Below, one piece after another: positions 20,012 through 29,212 of a stretch of 64,000 nt of DNA. The stretch is from Halobellus rufus (GTDB lineage: Archaea > Halobacteriota > Halobacteria > Halobacteriales > Haloferacaceae). Where the stretch lies: the NCBI RefSeq assembly GCF_000739575.1, contig NZ_BBJO01000025.1:1-64000 (forward strand), given 5' to 3'. How positions within the stretch are numbered: position 1 is the stretch's first letter; the number at the start of each line of letters is the position of its first letter. The translations under genes were made by a program, and so were the position numbers. The notes under the pieces were generated by a model. It did not search any database and was not told the origin of the DNA. It worked only from the letters and a program-made list of their open reading frames with translations.

Positions 20012-21175
20012 ATGGGACTCAAGTGCCGTCTTCTCGGGCATACGTACGGGGAAACCGAGGTCCAACGGACCCGGGAAGAACAGGGGGACGAGGTCGTCGT
20101 TACGATTCGCGAGCTGAAGGTGTGTGAGCGGTGCGGCGCCGAACAGACAGTCAGCCAGAACAAGGAGGTGACGGCGATCAGAACGCCCGGCGAGGTCGGG
20201 CTCGGGGGACCCGACGCCGACGGAGCCGCGCAGTCGGCCGAACCCGACGCACGGTCGTCGGCACCGGCGAGTTCGGACTCCGAACAGTCGGCCGTCGAGA
20301 GCACGTCGTCTGGCGATTCCGAGGCCGCAACCGAACCCGTCGACGCCGACGTGATCGAGGACGGCGACGCGAGCGACTCCCCGCCCGCCGCGAGCGCGGA
20401 GGGCGCTCCGACCGCCGCTGACGAAGGCGTCGCGGGCGAGGCCGACGCGGACGAGGCCCCGATCGAGGAGGCCGAATCGACGTCCGACGGGTGGGAGACC
20501 GGCAGCGACGACTTCGAGGACGTCGAGGCCGACCCCGACGGCGACGACGCGGTGATTCTCGAGGGGACCGAGAGCGAGCGGGACGAGACGCAGTGGCCCG
20601 AGGAGACCGAAACGGATCCCGCGAGCGCCGCCGAGCAGTCGCAGGCCGCCGAGAACGGTGAACTCCCCGACGACGAACCGGACGCCGAGGTGACCAACGA
20701 CGCCGAGATCATCGACGGCGACGAGGAGGAACCGCCGCGAGAGCGCGGCCACGGCGAGTGGCCCGAGCGCGAGGACGGCCCCGAACCGGACGGGTGGCCC
20801 GATCACGAGGGCGAAGACGAGGGGTTCGACGCGGCGACGAACGTCGACGACGAGGACGTGGAACTCGGCGGCAGCGGCCTCACCCCGGAGGTGAACGGCC
20901 GCGCCGACCTCGACGCCGACGACTCGGTGCAGGGCGTGGCCGCCGAGGGCGATGCGGGCGCGTCGAGCGCGACGCAGTCGGGACAGTCCGCCGGGGACGA
21001 GGGGTTCGCCCGAGCGCGGTCGTCGACGACGCTGGAGTCCGACGTCCCCGACGACCGCGTGGAGTTCTACTGCCCCAACTGCGGCTACGTCCGGGAGGCC
21101 GGCGTGTCGTCGATGCGTGCCGGCGACATCTGTCCGGAGTGCCGAAAGGGGTACATCGCAGAGCGTGAGCGGTGA
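20012..21175 (+). CDS. Acidic protein with zinc-ribbon motifs at both ends
   Basis: 387 residues. The N-terminus (MGLKCRLLGHTYGE, then LKVCERCGAEQ) holds a cysteine-pair ribbon. The C-terminus holds a second ribbon (FYCPNCGYVREAG, then DICPECRKGY). Between them lie ~270 residues of low-complexity sequence dominated by Asp, Glu, Ala, Ser and Gly, surely disordered. This end-ribbon layout is conserved in haloarchaeal proteins of unknown function (a DUF7093-type protein, from memory). The fold suggests a nucleic-acid or protein-binding adapter. A TATA-like ACTTTTTG is at 19980-19987. Confidence 0.75.
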   Translation: MGLKCRLLGHTYGETEVQRTREEQGDEVVVTIRELKVCERCGAEQTVSQNKEVTAIRTPGEVGLGGPDADGAAQSAEPDARSSAPASSDSEQSAVESTSSGDSEAATEPVDADVIEDGDASDSPPAASAEGAPTAADEGVAGEADADEAPIEEAESTSDGWETGSDDFEDVEADPDGDDAVILEGTESERDETQWPEETETDPASAAEQSQAAENGELPDDEPDAEVTNDAEIIDGDEEEPPRERGHGEWPEREDGPEPDGWPDHEGEDEGFDAATNVDDEDVELGGSGLTPEVNGRADLDADDSVQGVAAEGDAGASSATQSGQSAGDEGFARARSSTTLESDVPDDRVEFYCPNCGYVREAGVSSMRAGDICPECRKGYIAERER

Positions 21176-21274
21176 GCGGTCGGGGTCCCGGCAGCGGTCT
21201 GCGGTGGCCTGCGGCGGCCGCCCGGCCCGGTCGGTGACGAAACAGGTAAACCACCACCTATCGAATCGGGGGCT

Positions 21275-21655
21275 ATGAAGGAGTACAAAATGCGTCGCGG
21301 GGAGACGCTCGAGGATCGAATCCCGGATATGGAGTCGACCGTCGAGGAGTACTTCGGCCCGATCACGGGGACGACGGAGTACAAGGGCAGCGACCTCTAC
21401 GTCGTCGAGGAGCCGGACAATCCGGTCTTCCAGCGCGTCGTCGCCGGTGCGGTGTCCTACAGCGGCAAGAAGGACAGACTCGGCGTCGAATTCGAAGAGC
21501 GCGACCCGACCGAACTGTCACCGGACGAGCTGGAGGCCGCCGGCGAGGCGGTCGACGCCAAAAACGAGTTCCTGCTGGAGGCGACCGGCCGGGACGCGAA
21601 GTCGCGCCGCGACTCGATGAAGCGGGACGTCGAAGACGACGCGCCCGACTACTGA
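21275..21655 (+). CDS. DUF5611-family protein
   Basis: 126 residues, MKEYKMRRGETLEDRIPDME at the start, with an alternating alpha/beta core (SDLYVVEEPDNPVFQRVVAGAV) and an acidic-basic C-terminal tail. It matches from memory a small conserved haloarchaeal family with no known role. No cysteines or membrane segments. The promoter may be the AACAGGTAAACC region ~35 nt upstream. Confidence 0.75.
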   Translation: MKEYKMRRGETLEDRIPDMESTVEEYFGPITGTTEYKGSDLYVVEEPDNPVFQRVVAGAVSYSGKKDRLGVEFEERDPTELSPDELEAAGEAVDAKNEFLLEATGRDAKSRRDSMKRDVEDDAPDY

Positions 21656-21789
21656 ACGGTCAGACGTAGCTGAACGGCCGGACCCAGCCGTCAGGGACGC
21701 TACCGCGGCGAATCGACCGACGTCGGGGACGGGTGCCGCACAGGGAGACGTAATTTTAAATTGTGAGGGACTGTAGTCCGGGCCGACAG

Positions 21790-22248
21790 ATGACAATCGA
21801 CACGATGGTGTTGGCGGTCGGCCCGAAGGACAGAGACCAACTCGATCGGCTCACCGAGGAGACGCTCGACGTGGCGGGCCCGACCGGAGCGACGGTCGTG
21901 GTCGGACACGTATTCACCGACGAGGAGTACGGGGAGGCCCTCGAGAAGCTCGAGTTCGACCGCGACGCCGACGAGGTCTCTCCCGACGACGTCGCCCGGC
22001 GGCACGCGAGCGTTCGAGAGATCAGAGAGGAACTCGACGCGGCCGACGTCGACACCGAGGTCCGGGGCGGCGTCGGCGAGCACGCGGGGGCGATCGTCAC
22101 GCTGGCCGAGTCGGCCGACGCCGACCGCGTCGTCATCGGCGGGCGACGGCGGTCGCCGACGGGCAAAGCGGTCTTCGGAAGCACCGCACAGGAGGTACTG
22201 CTGGACTCGCCGTGCCCGGTCACGTTCGTCCGCGCCGGGACGAAGTAA
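21790..22248 (+). CDS. Universal stress protein (UspA family)
   Basis: 152 residues from ATG 21790. A clear TATA element (ATTTTAAATT, 21752-21761) places the transcript start next to this ATG, so a further-upstream GTG/ATG frame is rejected. The nucleotide-binding signature is present: VVIGGRRRSPTGKAVFGST, followed by SPCPVTFVR. It probably binds ATP and helps with stress adaptation; the target is unknown. The usual haloarchaeal single-domain form. Confidence 0.9.
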   Translation: MTIDTMVLAVGPKDRDQLDRLTEETLDVAGPTGATVVVGHVFTDEEYGEALEKLEFDRDADEVSPDDVARRHASVREIREELDAADVDTEVRGGVGEHAGAIVTLAESADADRVVIGGRRRSPTGKAVFGSTAQEVLLDSPCPVTFVRAGTK

Positions 22249-22299
22249 CAGTGAGTCGAACCCGCTGAGTTAAGTGCGGCGACCCCCCGTAACGACACG

Positions 22300-23268
22300 A
22301 TGGCCTACTACGTGGGCGTCGACCTCGGGGCGACGAACGTCCGAGCCGTCGTCGCCGACGACGACGGCACGATCGTGGGGCGAAGCGACGCCAACACGCC
22401 GCGCGCGCCGACGGGGATCGCCGTCACCGAGTCGGTTCTCCGCGTCGCCCGCGACGCGTGCGACGACGCCGGGATCGACGCCGAACGGGTGAACGCGGCG
22501 GGCATCGGCGCGATCGGTCCCCTGGACCTCGCCGACGGCTCCGTCGAGAACCCGGCGAACCTCCCGGACACGATCGACCGGATCCCGCTCACGGGACCGC
22601 TCTCGAAGCTCTTCGAAACCGATCGCGTGTACCTCCACAACGACACGAACGCGGGCGTCATCGGCGAGCGGTTCTACTCCGAGCGGAACCCCGACGATAT
22701 GGTGTATCTCACCATCTCCTCGGGCATCGGCGCGGGCGTCTGCGTCGACGGCAACGTCCTCTCGGGGTGGGACGGCAACGCCGGCGAGGTCGGACACATG
22801 ACGTTGGACCCGCAGGGACACCTCACCTGCGGGTGCGGCCACGACGGCCACTGGGAGGCGTACTGCTCGGGGAACAACATCCCGCGGTACGCGCGGTTCC
22901 TCTACGAAGAGGACGCCGTCGAGACCGCGCTGCCGATCGAGGACCCCGAGTTCTCCGCCGTCGACGTCTTCGAACACGCCGGCAGCGACGCGTTCGCGAC
23001 GCACGTGGTCGACCAACTCGGTCACTGGAACGCGATGGGCGTCGCGAACATCGTCCACGCGTACGCGCCGCTCGTCATCTACGTCGGCGGCGCGGTCGCG
23101 CTCAACAACCCGGAACAGACCCTCGATCCGATCCGCGAGCGGATGGACGAGATGGTGATGTCGAACGTCCCGCAGATCCAACTGACGACGCTCGGCGACG
23201 ACGTCGTCGTGATGGGCGCGCTCGCCAGCGCGATGACCGGCGGGACGGGCGACCGCTCGCGACTGTGA
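22300..23268 (+). CDS. ROK-family sugar kinase (glucokinase-like)
   Basis: 322 residues. N-terminal phosphate-binding motif [18 protein letters not shown], then the ROK zinc motif [15 protein letters not shown] and the catalytic Asp in [13 protein letters not shown] kinases phosphorylate glucose, N-acetylhexosamines or related sugars with ATP; there is no N-terminal HTH, so this is an enzyme and not a ROK repressor. Haloarchaea use a glucokinase in some sugar routes, but the substrate here is not settled. A GTTAAGT promoter element lies ~32 nt before the ATG. Confidence 0.88.
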   Translation: MAYYVGVDLGATNVRAVVADDDGTIVGRSDANTPRAPTGIAVTESVLRVARDACDDAGIDAERVNAAGIGAIGPLDLADGSVENPANLPDTIDRIPLTGPLSKLFETDRVYLHNDTNAGVIGERFYSERNPDDMVYLTISSGIGAGVCVDGNVLSGWDGNAGEVGHMTLDPQGHLTCGCGHDGHWEAYCSGNNIPRYARFLYEEDAVETALPIEDPEFSAVDVFEHAGSDAFATHVVDQLGHWNAMGVANIVHAYAPLVIYVGGAVALNNPEQTLDPIRERMDEMVMSNVPQIQLTTLGDDVVVMGALASAMTGGTGDRSRL

Positions 23269-23285
23269 CGCCCGGAGCGCCGTCG

Positions 23286-24884
23286 ATGCGCCGACGCGAA
23301 CTCCTCCGCCGGGGCGGCGCGCTCGTCGGGGCGAGCGTCGCGTTCGGCGTCGGGGGCGGTGCGACGGCCACCCAGTCGGTCCGGGCGCACCCGGGACCCT
23401 ACGAGCCGTACGGCTCGATCGACGTCGAGGGCGCGAAGGAGGCGGTCGTCGACTCCGACTCGGACGTCACGTACCTCGCGACCACGAGCGGCTACGCCGC
23501 CGTCGACGTCGCCGCGCCCGATCGGCCCCAACTCCTCGCGGACGTTCGCGAACCGCTGGCGGATCGGGACGGGGGACCGCTCCGAGGCATCTTCGACGTG
23601 AAACTCGACGCGGCGGACCCGACGACGCTCCTCGTCGTCGGCCCGGCGAACCCGATACGCGGCGCGATTTCGGGCGCGTTGGTCGTCGACGTGAGCGACC
23701 CGGGAGAACCCGAGGAACAGGCGTTCCACGAGACGGCGTACCCGGTTCACAACTGCTTCGTCCGCGACGGCGTCGCCTTCCTGACCGGCAACGACGGCGA
23801 CCGGAACCCGCTCGTCGCCGTCGACGTGGAGACGGGCGAGGAACTCGGCCGCTGGGCGCTCGCCGACGTCGACGAGGCGTGGAACGACGTCCCGAGCGCC
23901 TCGCGCAGCGTCCACGACGTCTACGTCTCCGGGGACCGCGCGTTCGTCGCGCTGTGGGACGCGGGGACGTGGGTACTGGACGTGTCGGATCCGACCGCGC
24001 CCGCGGCCGTCGGGAGCATCGACGCGCCCGATCCCTCGACGCTGGCGGATCGCTCCCCGACGGCGGCCCGCCGCGAGGCGACGCTCCCGCCGGGGAACCA
24101 CCACTACGCCGCGACCGACGAGTCGGGCACGCTCTTGGGAGTCGGCCGGGAGTCGTGGGCGCTTCAGGCCGAGGCGGACGACTCGGCCGACGGTGGGACC
24201 AGCGGGACCGACACGCCGAACCGGACCGACGCTGAGAGCGACCGCGAGACGGCGTACGTCGGCGGTCCCTCGGGTATCGACCTCTGGGACGTCTCGGACC
24301 CGGAGACGCCGGAACTGCTGTCGACGGTCCCCGCGCCGGCCTCGCCGGACCCGACCTACGGCGGCGTCTGGACGACCGCGCACAACTTCGAGTTGGCGGG
24401 CGAGGTCCTCTACTCGTCGTGGTACCGCGGCGGCGTCAAGCGTCACGACGTCTCCGATCCGGCCTCGCCGCGGGAGGAGTCGTGGTGGCGCGACCCCGAT
24501 GCGGCGAGTTTCTGGACCGCGCGGCTCGCACACGCCGGCGAGCGGGAGGGCTTCTTCGTCGCGAGCAGTTGGGGCGTCGACGACGTCCCCGGTCGGCTGT
24601 ACACCTTCCCCGATCACGCCGGCGGGCAGGCGGATCCGCCCGACACGCTGCCTGCGGGCACGTCGACGCCGCAGATCCGGACGCCGACTGCGCGCAGTGC
24701 GTCCGCGTCGAACGGGACGACCCCCGGGGGCGGGACGTCCACGACGTCAGGGGCGACCGCGACGAGGCCCGCAGAGACGTCCGACGAAGACGGGATCAGC
24801 GCACCGGGGTTCGGCGTCGGAGCCGCGGTCGGCGCACTCGGGGCGGCGGCGTGGCGGCTCGCACGTCGCACGCGCGAGGAGTGA
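23286..24884 (+). CDS. Exported LVIVD-repeat propeller with Tat-like signal and PGF-CTERM anchor
   Basis: 532 residues from ATG 23286, 17 bp after the ROK kinase, probably one operon. N-terminus: [23 protein letters not shown], a Tat-like twin-arginine signal. The body contains at least four LVIVD-type repeats ([46 protein letters not shown]), which fold as a beta-propeller. A Thr/Ser/Gly-rich spacer follows (from ~470), a likely glycosylation region. It ends in [17 protein letters not shown] then basic residues, the PGF-CTERM signal that archaeosortase A replaces with a lipid. A surface protein with unknown ligand. Confidence 0.85.
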   Translation: MRRRELLRRGGALVGASVAFGVGGGATATQSVRAHPGPYEPYGSIDVEGAKEAVVDSDSDVTYLATTSGYAAVDVAAPDRPQLLADVREPLADRDGGPLRGIFDVKLDAADPTTLLVVGPANPIRGAISGALVVDVSDPGEPEEQAFHETAYPVHNCFVRDGVAFLTGNDGDRNPLVAVDVETGEELGRWALADVDEAWNDVPSASRSVHDVYVSGDRAFVALWDAGTWVLDVSDPTAPAAVGSIDAPDPSTLADRSPTAARREATLPPGNHHYAATDESGTLLGVGRESWALQAEADDSADGGTSGTDTPNRTDAESDRETAYVGGPSGIDLWDVSDPETPELLSTVPAPASPDPTYGGVWTTAHNFELAGEVLYSSWYRGGVKRHDVSDPASPREESWWRDPDAASFWTARLAHAGEREGFFVASSWGVDDVPGRLYTFPDHAGGQADPPDTLPAGTSTPQIRTPTARSASASNGTTPGGGTSTTSGATATRPAETSDEDGISAPGFGVGAAVGALGAAAWRLARRTREE

Positions 24885-24979
24885 AACCCGTCGCAACGAA
24901 CGTGACACACTTTCCTCGGGCGGCCGACGCCGTGAGTACAACCGCAAAGTTCCAAAGCGTCGGGTTCCAAAGGGGGTCA

Positions 24980-25312
24980 ATGAGTGAATCCGAGGACTCT
25001 CTCCGCCGTCGCGTCGAGACGTGGATGACCGGGCAGATGCCGATCATCCAGATGCACGGCGGCGAGAGCGTCGTCCGGAAGGCCGACCCAGAGAGCGGGG
25101 AGGTCGTCGTCGAACTCGGCGGCGCCTGCGCCGGCTGCGGCATCTCGAACATCACGGCGGACAACATCAAGGCCGATCTCCTGATGGAGTTCGAGGAGAT
25201 CACCGACGTCCGCGTGAAGGTCCCGAGCGCCGGCGACCACGGCAGCAGCACCGTCGAAGGCGGCCGCGGCGGCGAGCTCCAGTACGGCACCGAGGACCCC
25301 GGACACTTCTGA
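24980..25312 (+). CDS. NifU C-terminal-domain iron-sulfur scaffold protein
   Basis: 110 residues. The core [20 protein letters not shown] leads to GACAGCGIS with Cys50 and Cys53, the CxxC that binds a transient Fe-S cluster, then [20 protein letters not shown]. This is the stand-alone Nfu-type carrier. The last 30 residues are Gly/Ser-rich and probably flexible. AGGGGGTC 2-9 nt before ATG 24980 is a reasonable ribosome-binding site. No suf genes are adjacent. Confidence 0.9.
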   Translation: MSESEDSLRRRVETWMTGQMPIIQMHGGESVVRKADPESGEVVVELGGACAGCGISNITADNIKADLLMEFEEITDVRVKVPSAGDHGSSTVEGGRGGELQYGTEDPGHF

Positions 25313-25422
25313 GCGGGCGGGTTCTCGGTGGGCGGTCAGCGCTTCGGCAGTCGACGCTTCGGCGATCGGCGACCGGCGCTGGCGACGAGGCGTTTTTGGT
25401 TCCGTAGCCCCCTCACTACGCC

Positions 25423-26403
25423 GTGGCCGACGTCGACACCCCACGGGAGTTCGCCTTCGAGTTGGCGCTCTGCGCACACCTCGAAGAGACGACCGACTGG
25501 GTGCTGAGCCGCCAGCTCGGCGCGGCGGTCGACCGGTCGGGCCGGCGCATCGTCGACGTCGTCGGCGTCGTTACCGGCCCGTCGTTCGACGAGCGCGCCC
25601 GCATCACCGACCGGGCGATCCCGGTTCGCGCCGTCGAGAGCGACGTCGGCGTCGGCGAGGCGGTGTCGCGGTATCGCGCGCTCCGCGGGGAGCGGGGCCT
25701 CCGCGAACCGGAGATCGAGCGGGCGGTCGACGTCGGGTTCTTCGAGACCGAGCGGCGGAACAGTCGGGAGTACCTGCGTCAAACGGCGCGGTATCCCGAC
25801 GAGTGGTTCGCGGGGCTGGTCGGGATCGAGAACAAGCCCGACCTCGGCGATCCCGGTGCGCTCTCCCGACAGCTTCGCACCGACGTCTCGCTCGGTCTGT
25901 TCGAGGAGGTGATCTTGGCGACCGAGAGCCACGTCACCCGCGCGCATCTGAATCGGATCCCCCGCGAGGTCGGCGTCTGGCGGTTCGACCCCGAGCGGGG
26001 CGAGCGGGACGTGATTCGAGAGCCGACCGCGCTCGCCACCGACGAGCCCGGCGTCGAACTCGTCGACGAGCGGTCGCTCAGGACCGACGTCGCGGTCGTC
26101 GACGCCGACGCGAAGGCGCGGGCCCGGCGACGGATCGCCGAACGCGCCTACGGGAAGGGCTGGCGGACCTACGCGTTCCCTTCGTGCGCGCACGCGAGCG
26201 CGACCGCCGACGGGCGGCCGTACTGCGAGGCGTTCGACCGCGTGATCGAGCCGAGTCGCCGGTGCGGATCTGCCTGTCCGGCACACGAGGAGGGGTCGTG
26301 CCCCGACGTCGACGCGGACCGACTGCGAGACGATCGGACGCCGTGGGAGCGGGATCCTCCCGGCGTCGCGCGCCGACAGTCCGGGCTGGATCGGTTTCGC
26401 TGA
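25423..26403 (+). CDS. DUF5787-like protein with PD-(D/E)XK nuclease features and C-terminal cysteine cluster
   Basis: 326 residues from GTG 25423. Near residues 130-165 there is VGIENKPDLGDPGALSRQL, then LFEEVILATES: an E-x-K core with a preceding acidic residue, as in PD-(D/E)XK nucleases. The C-terminal part has five cysteines (PSCAHAS, PYCEAF, RRCGSACPAHEEGSCPD), a likely zinc or Fe-S site. I believe this is the haloarchaeal family DUF5787. The nuclease assignment is inference from motifs. It has no obvious operon partners. Confidence 0.7.
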   Translation: MADVDTPREFAFELALCAHLEETTDWVLSRQLGAAVDRSGRRIVDVVGVVTGPSFDERARITDRAIPVRAVESDVGVGEAVSRYRALRGERGLREPEIERAVDVGFFETERRNSREYLRQTARYPDEWFAGLVGIENKPDLGDPGALSRQLRTDVSLGLFEEVILATESHVTRAHLNRIPREVGVWRFDPERGERDVIREPTALATDEPGVELVDERSLRTDVAVVDADAKARARRRIAERAYGKGWRTYAFPSCAHASATADGRPYCEAFDRVIEPSRRCGSACPAHEEGSCPDVDADRLRDDRTPWERDPPGVARRQSGLDRFR

Positions 26404-26471
26404 GCCGTCCGGTCGACGGATTGACTCGGCCAGTAGTTCATCGGTTCTAACGAGCTGAAAATCGGCCGGGG

Positions 26472-26479
26472 TTTATACC
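26472..26479 (+). promoter_or_regulatory. TATA box for the DoxX-like gene
   Basis: TTTATACC after a short AT-richer stretch, giving a predicted transcript start near 26499 and a ~20-nt leader containing GAGGTGA at 26505-26511, a good ribosome-binding site 7 nt before ATG 26519. This is one of the few leadered genes in the window. Confidence 0.5.
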
Positions 26480-26518
26480 GGGGTTCCGTGCCACTGTCCA
26501 GATGTGAGGTGACGGACG

Positions 26519-27049
26519 ATGGCCACATCCACTCGAACGACGGTCGCGAACCCGCTCGATTTCGACCTACAGGGGACGCTCGCGGGGTACTGGGTCGCCG
26601 TGCTCCGCGTCGTCACGGGGTATTGGTTCCTGCACGCGGGGATCACCAAGTTCGCCTTCATCTCGGGCGAACCGTTCAGCGCGCAGGGATACCTCGCCAA
26701 CGCGCCGGCCGCCAGCCCGATTCAGGGCTTCCTCGTCTGGGCCGGTCAGACGCCGTGGCTGCTGGAGTTCACGAACTTCATGGTTCCCGTGGGGGAGACG
26801 CTCATCGGGCTCGGTCTCGTCGTCGGGGCGCTCGTCAGGCTGGCGAGCCTCTTCGGCGGGATCCTGATGACGTTCTTCTACCTCGGGAACGCCAGCTGGG
26901 GACACGGCCTCGTCAACGGGGACCTGATGGGACTGATGCTGTTCGTCACCATCGGCGTCCTCGGCGCGGGACGCGTCCTCGGACTGGACGCGATCATCGA
27001 ACGGACGAAGTTGGGGCAGCGCCGGATCGCGAAGTACCTGCTCGGGTAA
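26519..27049 (+). CDS. DoxX-family membrane protein
   Basis: 176 residues with four predicted membrane helices (about 22-42, 75-97, 100-122, 130-150). The pattern GYWFLHAGITKF near residue 38 and the downstream FYLGNASWGHG match DoxX/DoxD-type proteins (thiosulfate:quinone oxidoreductase small-subunit relatives). In haloarchaea the function is rarely proven; a role in redox or sulfur metabolism is conjecture. GAGGTGA precedes the ATG by 7 nt. Confidence 0.82.
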   Translation: MATSTRTTVANPLDFDLQGTLAGYWVAVLRVVTGYWFLHAGITKFAFISGEPFSAQGYLANAPAASPIQGFLVWAGQTPWLLEFTNFMVPVGETLIGLGLVVGALVRLASLFGGILMTFFYLGNASWGHGLVNGDLMGLMLFVTIGVLGAGRVLGLDAIIERTKLGQRRIAKYLLG

Positions 27050-27161
27050 CGCGGGCGTGAGCAGGCAGCGAAGCGCGCTGGGGGCTTCCCCGGCACGTTC
27101 GGTTTTCTGCGGTCGTGCGCGAGAACGGTGAACTGCAATACGAGACGGTCCGTCGCAGTTC

Positions 27162-28055
27162 TCAGACCGTGATCGAGAAGCCGTCCTCGGCGGCGACGAC
27201 GTCACCGTCGAACACCGCGCCGGCCTCCGCCTCGATGGCGCCGCGGTCGGGATACGGCGTGAAGTGCGTCAGGACGAGCGTGTCGACGCCGGCGTCGGCC
27301 GCGATCTCGCCCGCCTGCGTCGGAGTGACGTGGTAGTTCATCAGGACGTTTCGACGCTCCTCCTCGTACGGCTCGGTGTAGCGCTCCCAGACGAAGCCGT
27401 CTTCGGGGACCGCACCGACAGGGACGATCCCGCAGGTCATCACGAGGGCGTCGGCGTCGGCCGCGAAATCCGCGAGGCCGTCGAACTTCGCCGTGTCCGA
27501 GGAGAGGACGGTCGTGTTCCCGGTCTCCTTCTCGGTGAATTTGTACCCGTAGGTCTCGATCGAGTGCTCGACCGGGAGAGCCTCGATGCGCACGTCGTCG
27601 GTCTCCAACTCGAAGCCCTCCGCGACGCGCGTCGTGGAGATGCTCTCGATTCCCTCGGCGGAGTATCCCGCCTCTTTCCGGTACGCGATGTCCTCCTCCC
27701 AGAGGGTGTACAGCCCTTCGAGGAGGTCGTCGGTCCCGGCCGGGCCGTAGATCTCCAGCGACTCGCGGCCCGCCGTCCAGCCGACGATGGCGAGGTGGAA
27801 AAACGAGAGGTTGTGATCCATGTGGTGGTGCGTGAACAGCAGGTTCTCGACGTCGCCCGGGTCGATCTCGTTCCGGAGGAGTTCGTACACCGTTCGGGGG
27901 CCGCAGTCGACGAGGTACGGTTCGCCGGCGACTTCGACGAGGATCGCGTTCCCCGCGCGATCGAGCGTCGGGATCGGGTTCGCCGTCCCGAGAAGCGTCG
28001 TCTTCACCGCGGTTGCACCTCGCTGCGAATCGGGTCGAGGATCATAGTTAGCCAT
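27162..28055 (-). CDS. Metallo-beta-lactamase-fold hydrolase (RNase Z/arylsulfatase-like)
   Basis: 297 residues as read from ATG 28055. The core motif THHHMDH with downstream Asp and His ligands (LSSDTAKFD, VLTHFTPYP) is intact, indicating a two-zinc hydrolase. The first ~16 residues (MANYDPRPDSQRGATA) do not look like the family; with the TATA element TATATATT at 28066-28073, a leaderless start at GTG 28007 (VKTTLLGTANPIP) is more likely. It is divergent from the IclR regulator and shares its promoter region. The substrate is unknown. Confidence 0.82.
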   Translation of the reverse strand: MANYDPRPDSQRGATAVKTTLLGTANPIPTLDRAGNAILVEVAGEPYLVDCGPRTVYELLRNEIDPGDVENLLFTHHHMDHNLSFFHLAIVGWTAGRESLEIYGPAGTDDLLEGLYTLWEEDIAYRKEAGYSAEGIESISTTRVAEGFELETDDVRIEALPVEHSIETYGYKFTEKETGNTTVLSSDTAKFDGLADFAADADALVMTCGIVPVGAVPEDGFVWERYTEPYEEERRNVLMNYHVTPTQAGEIAADAGVDTLVLTHFTPYPDRGAIEAEAGAVFDGDVVAAEDGFSITV

Positions 28056-28075
28056 TCGCCATTTTTAATATATAC

Positions 28076-28094
28076 ATTCTGGATGCTGCAGAAT
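28076..28094. promoter_or_regulatory. Inverted repeat between metallo-hydrolase and IclR genes
   Basis: ATTCTG, 7-nt spacer, CAGAAT, directly behind the minus-strand TATA region and ~76 bp before the IclR gene. It is a candidate operator for the divergent IclR regulator; the TRAP transporter downstream may have its own site. Confidence 0.4.
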
Positions 28095-28169
28095 CCGGCC
28101 GTTTTTGTCGATATCTGCCCCGTTGTTCGCGAGAGTGAAACTTTTGTGCGTCCGCGGACACCGGGTCGT

Positions 28170-28955
28170 ATGGATAGTGGTACTGGGGCAGGGGCCGACG
28201 GGCCGAACTACGTCGAGGCGACGCAGAAGTCCCTCACCGTCCTTCGATACCTGAAGGAACACGGTCCCGCGACGCTGTCGGAGATCGCCAGTGGGACCGA
28301 CAGCGCGAAGAGCACCGTCTACCGCCACCTGCAGACACTGGAGGAGGCGGGATACCTCGTCGAAACCGACGACGGCTATCGGATCGGTCAGCTCTATCTC
28401 GACTACGGCATCGAGGCCCAGCGATCGCATCCGCTCTACGAAGTCGGGAAGCCGAAGGTCGACGCCCTGGCGGAGAAAGTCGGGGAGAAGGTGTGGCTGG
28501 TCGTCGAGGAGAACGGGTACGCGGTCTACCTGTATCTACACTCCGGCGAGGAGCTGTACCGGTCGTTCACGCGGGTCGGCTACCGCGGGCACCTTCACGC
28601 GTTCTCGGCGGGGAAGGCGATCCTCGCTCAGATGAGCAAAAGCGAGGTGAACGCGATCATCGACCGGCGGGGGCTCCCGGCGTACACCGATCAAACCATC
28701 ACAGACCCGAAAACCCTGTTCGCGGAACTCGACCGGATCCGACAGCAGGGATACGCGCTTCACTTGAACGAGGCCGTCGACGGCGGCAACGCGATCGGCG
28801 TCCCGATCCAACACGAGGACGGGTCGCCGGCCGGATCGATCTGCGTGGCCGGTCCGGCGCACAGGCTGAACGAGTCGTATCTCCGAGACGAACTGTCGGA
28901 CCTGCTTCTCGGGACGAAAAACGAGATCGAACTGAGTATGCGATACGAGGCGTAG
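28170..28955 (+). CDS. IclR-family transcriptional regulator
   Basis: 261 residues. N-terminal winged helix (TQKSLTVLRYLKEHGPATLSEIASGTDSAKSTVYRHLQTLEEAG, residues ~20-62, given here in part as family landmarks) followed by the IclR effector domain with HAFSAGKAILA and GYALHLNEAVDGGNAIGVPI. It starts at ATG 28170; AACTTTTG at ~28138-28145 suggests leaderless transcription. It is placed directly before a TAXI-TRAP transporter and divergent from a metallo-hydrolase, so it probably regulates uptake and breakdown of an organic acid. The effector is unknown. Confidence 0.9.
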   Translation: MDSGTGAGADGPNYVEATQKSLTVLRYLKEHGPATLSEIASGTDSAKSTVYRHLQTLEEAGYLVETDDGYRIGQLYLDYGIEAQRSHPLYEVGKPKVDALAEKVGEKVWLVVEENGYAVYLYLHSGEELYRSFTRVGYRGHLHAFSAGKAILAQMSKSEVNAIIDRRGLPAYTDQTITDPKTLFAELDRIRQQGYALHLNEAVDGGNAIGVPIQHEDGSPAGSICVAGPAHRLNESYLRDELSDLLLGTKNEIELSMRYEA

Positions 28956-29212
28956 CGTCGTTTCGCTCCCGCGAACGAGGGCGTTCGCTGCGAACGTGTT
29001 TCCGACGATCTGTGACGGTGAGGCCGAGTGTACTTCTGAGGCCGCATCCTGGCGTCTAACAGCCGATCCGAGCTAGCGAGAGAGTATGATAAAATTTCAG
29101 TCACATTTGTATTGCCTTTTCAAGCGTTCTGCGACCCGAATTCGTCGTTCCGTTCAATAGAACATAATTAATCGTAACAATTATAATCGATACTTGGTAC
29201 CACACAGGTAGG
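28956..29212. other. 257-bp AT-rich intergenic region before the TRAP operon
   Basis: From ~29085 on, the base composition falls sharply (many A/T runs) compared with the rest of the window. It contains the perfect inverted repeat GTTC-AATA-GAAC near 29153-29164 and TATA-like AATTATAATC just before the transporter gene. No gene is seen. It is probably the regulated promoter of the transporter. Confidence 0.45.

Noticed and set aside
22458..23285. In-frame upstream extension of the LVIVD protein through the ROK kinase gene
   Set aside because: The 276-codon extension is Arg-rich shadow of the ROK kinase in another frame; the signal peptide at 23286 sets the start.
28055..28170. Shared TATA in the metallo-hydrolase/IclR gap as a single bidirectional promoter
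   Set aside because: The plus-strand gene has a separate TATA-like element at ~28138, so two promoters are more likely.
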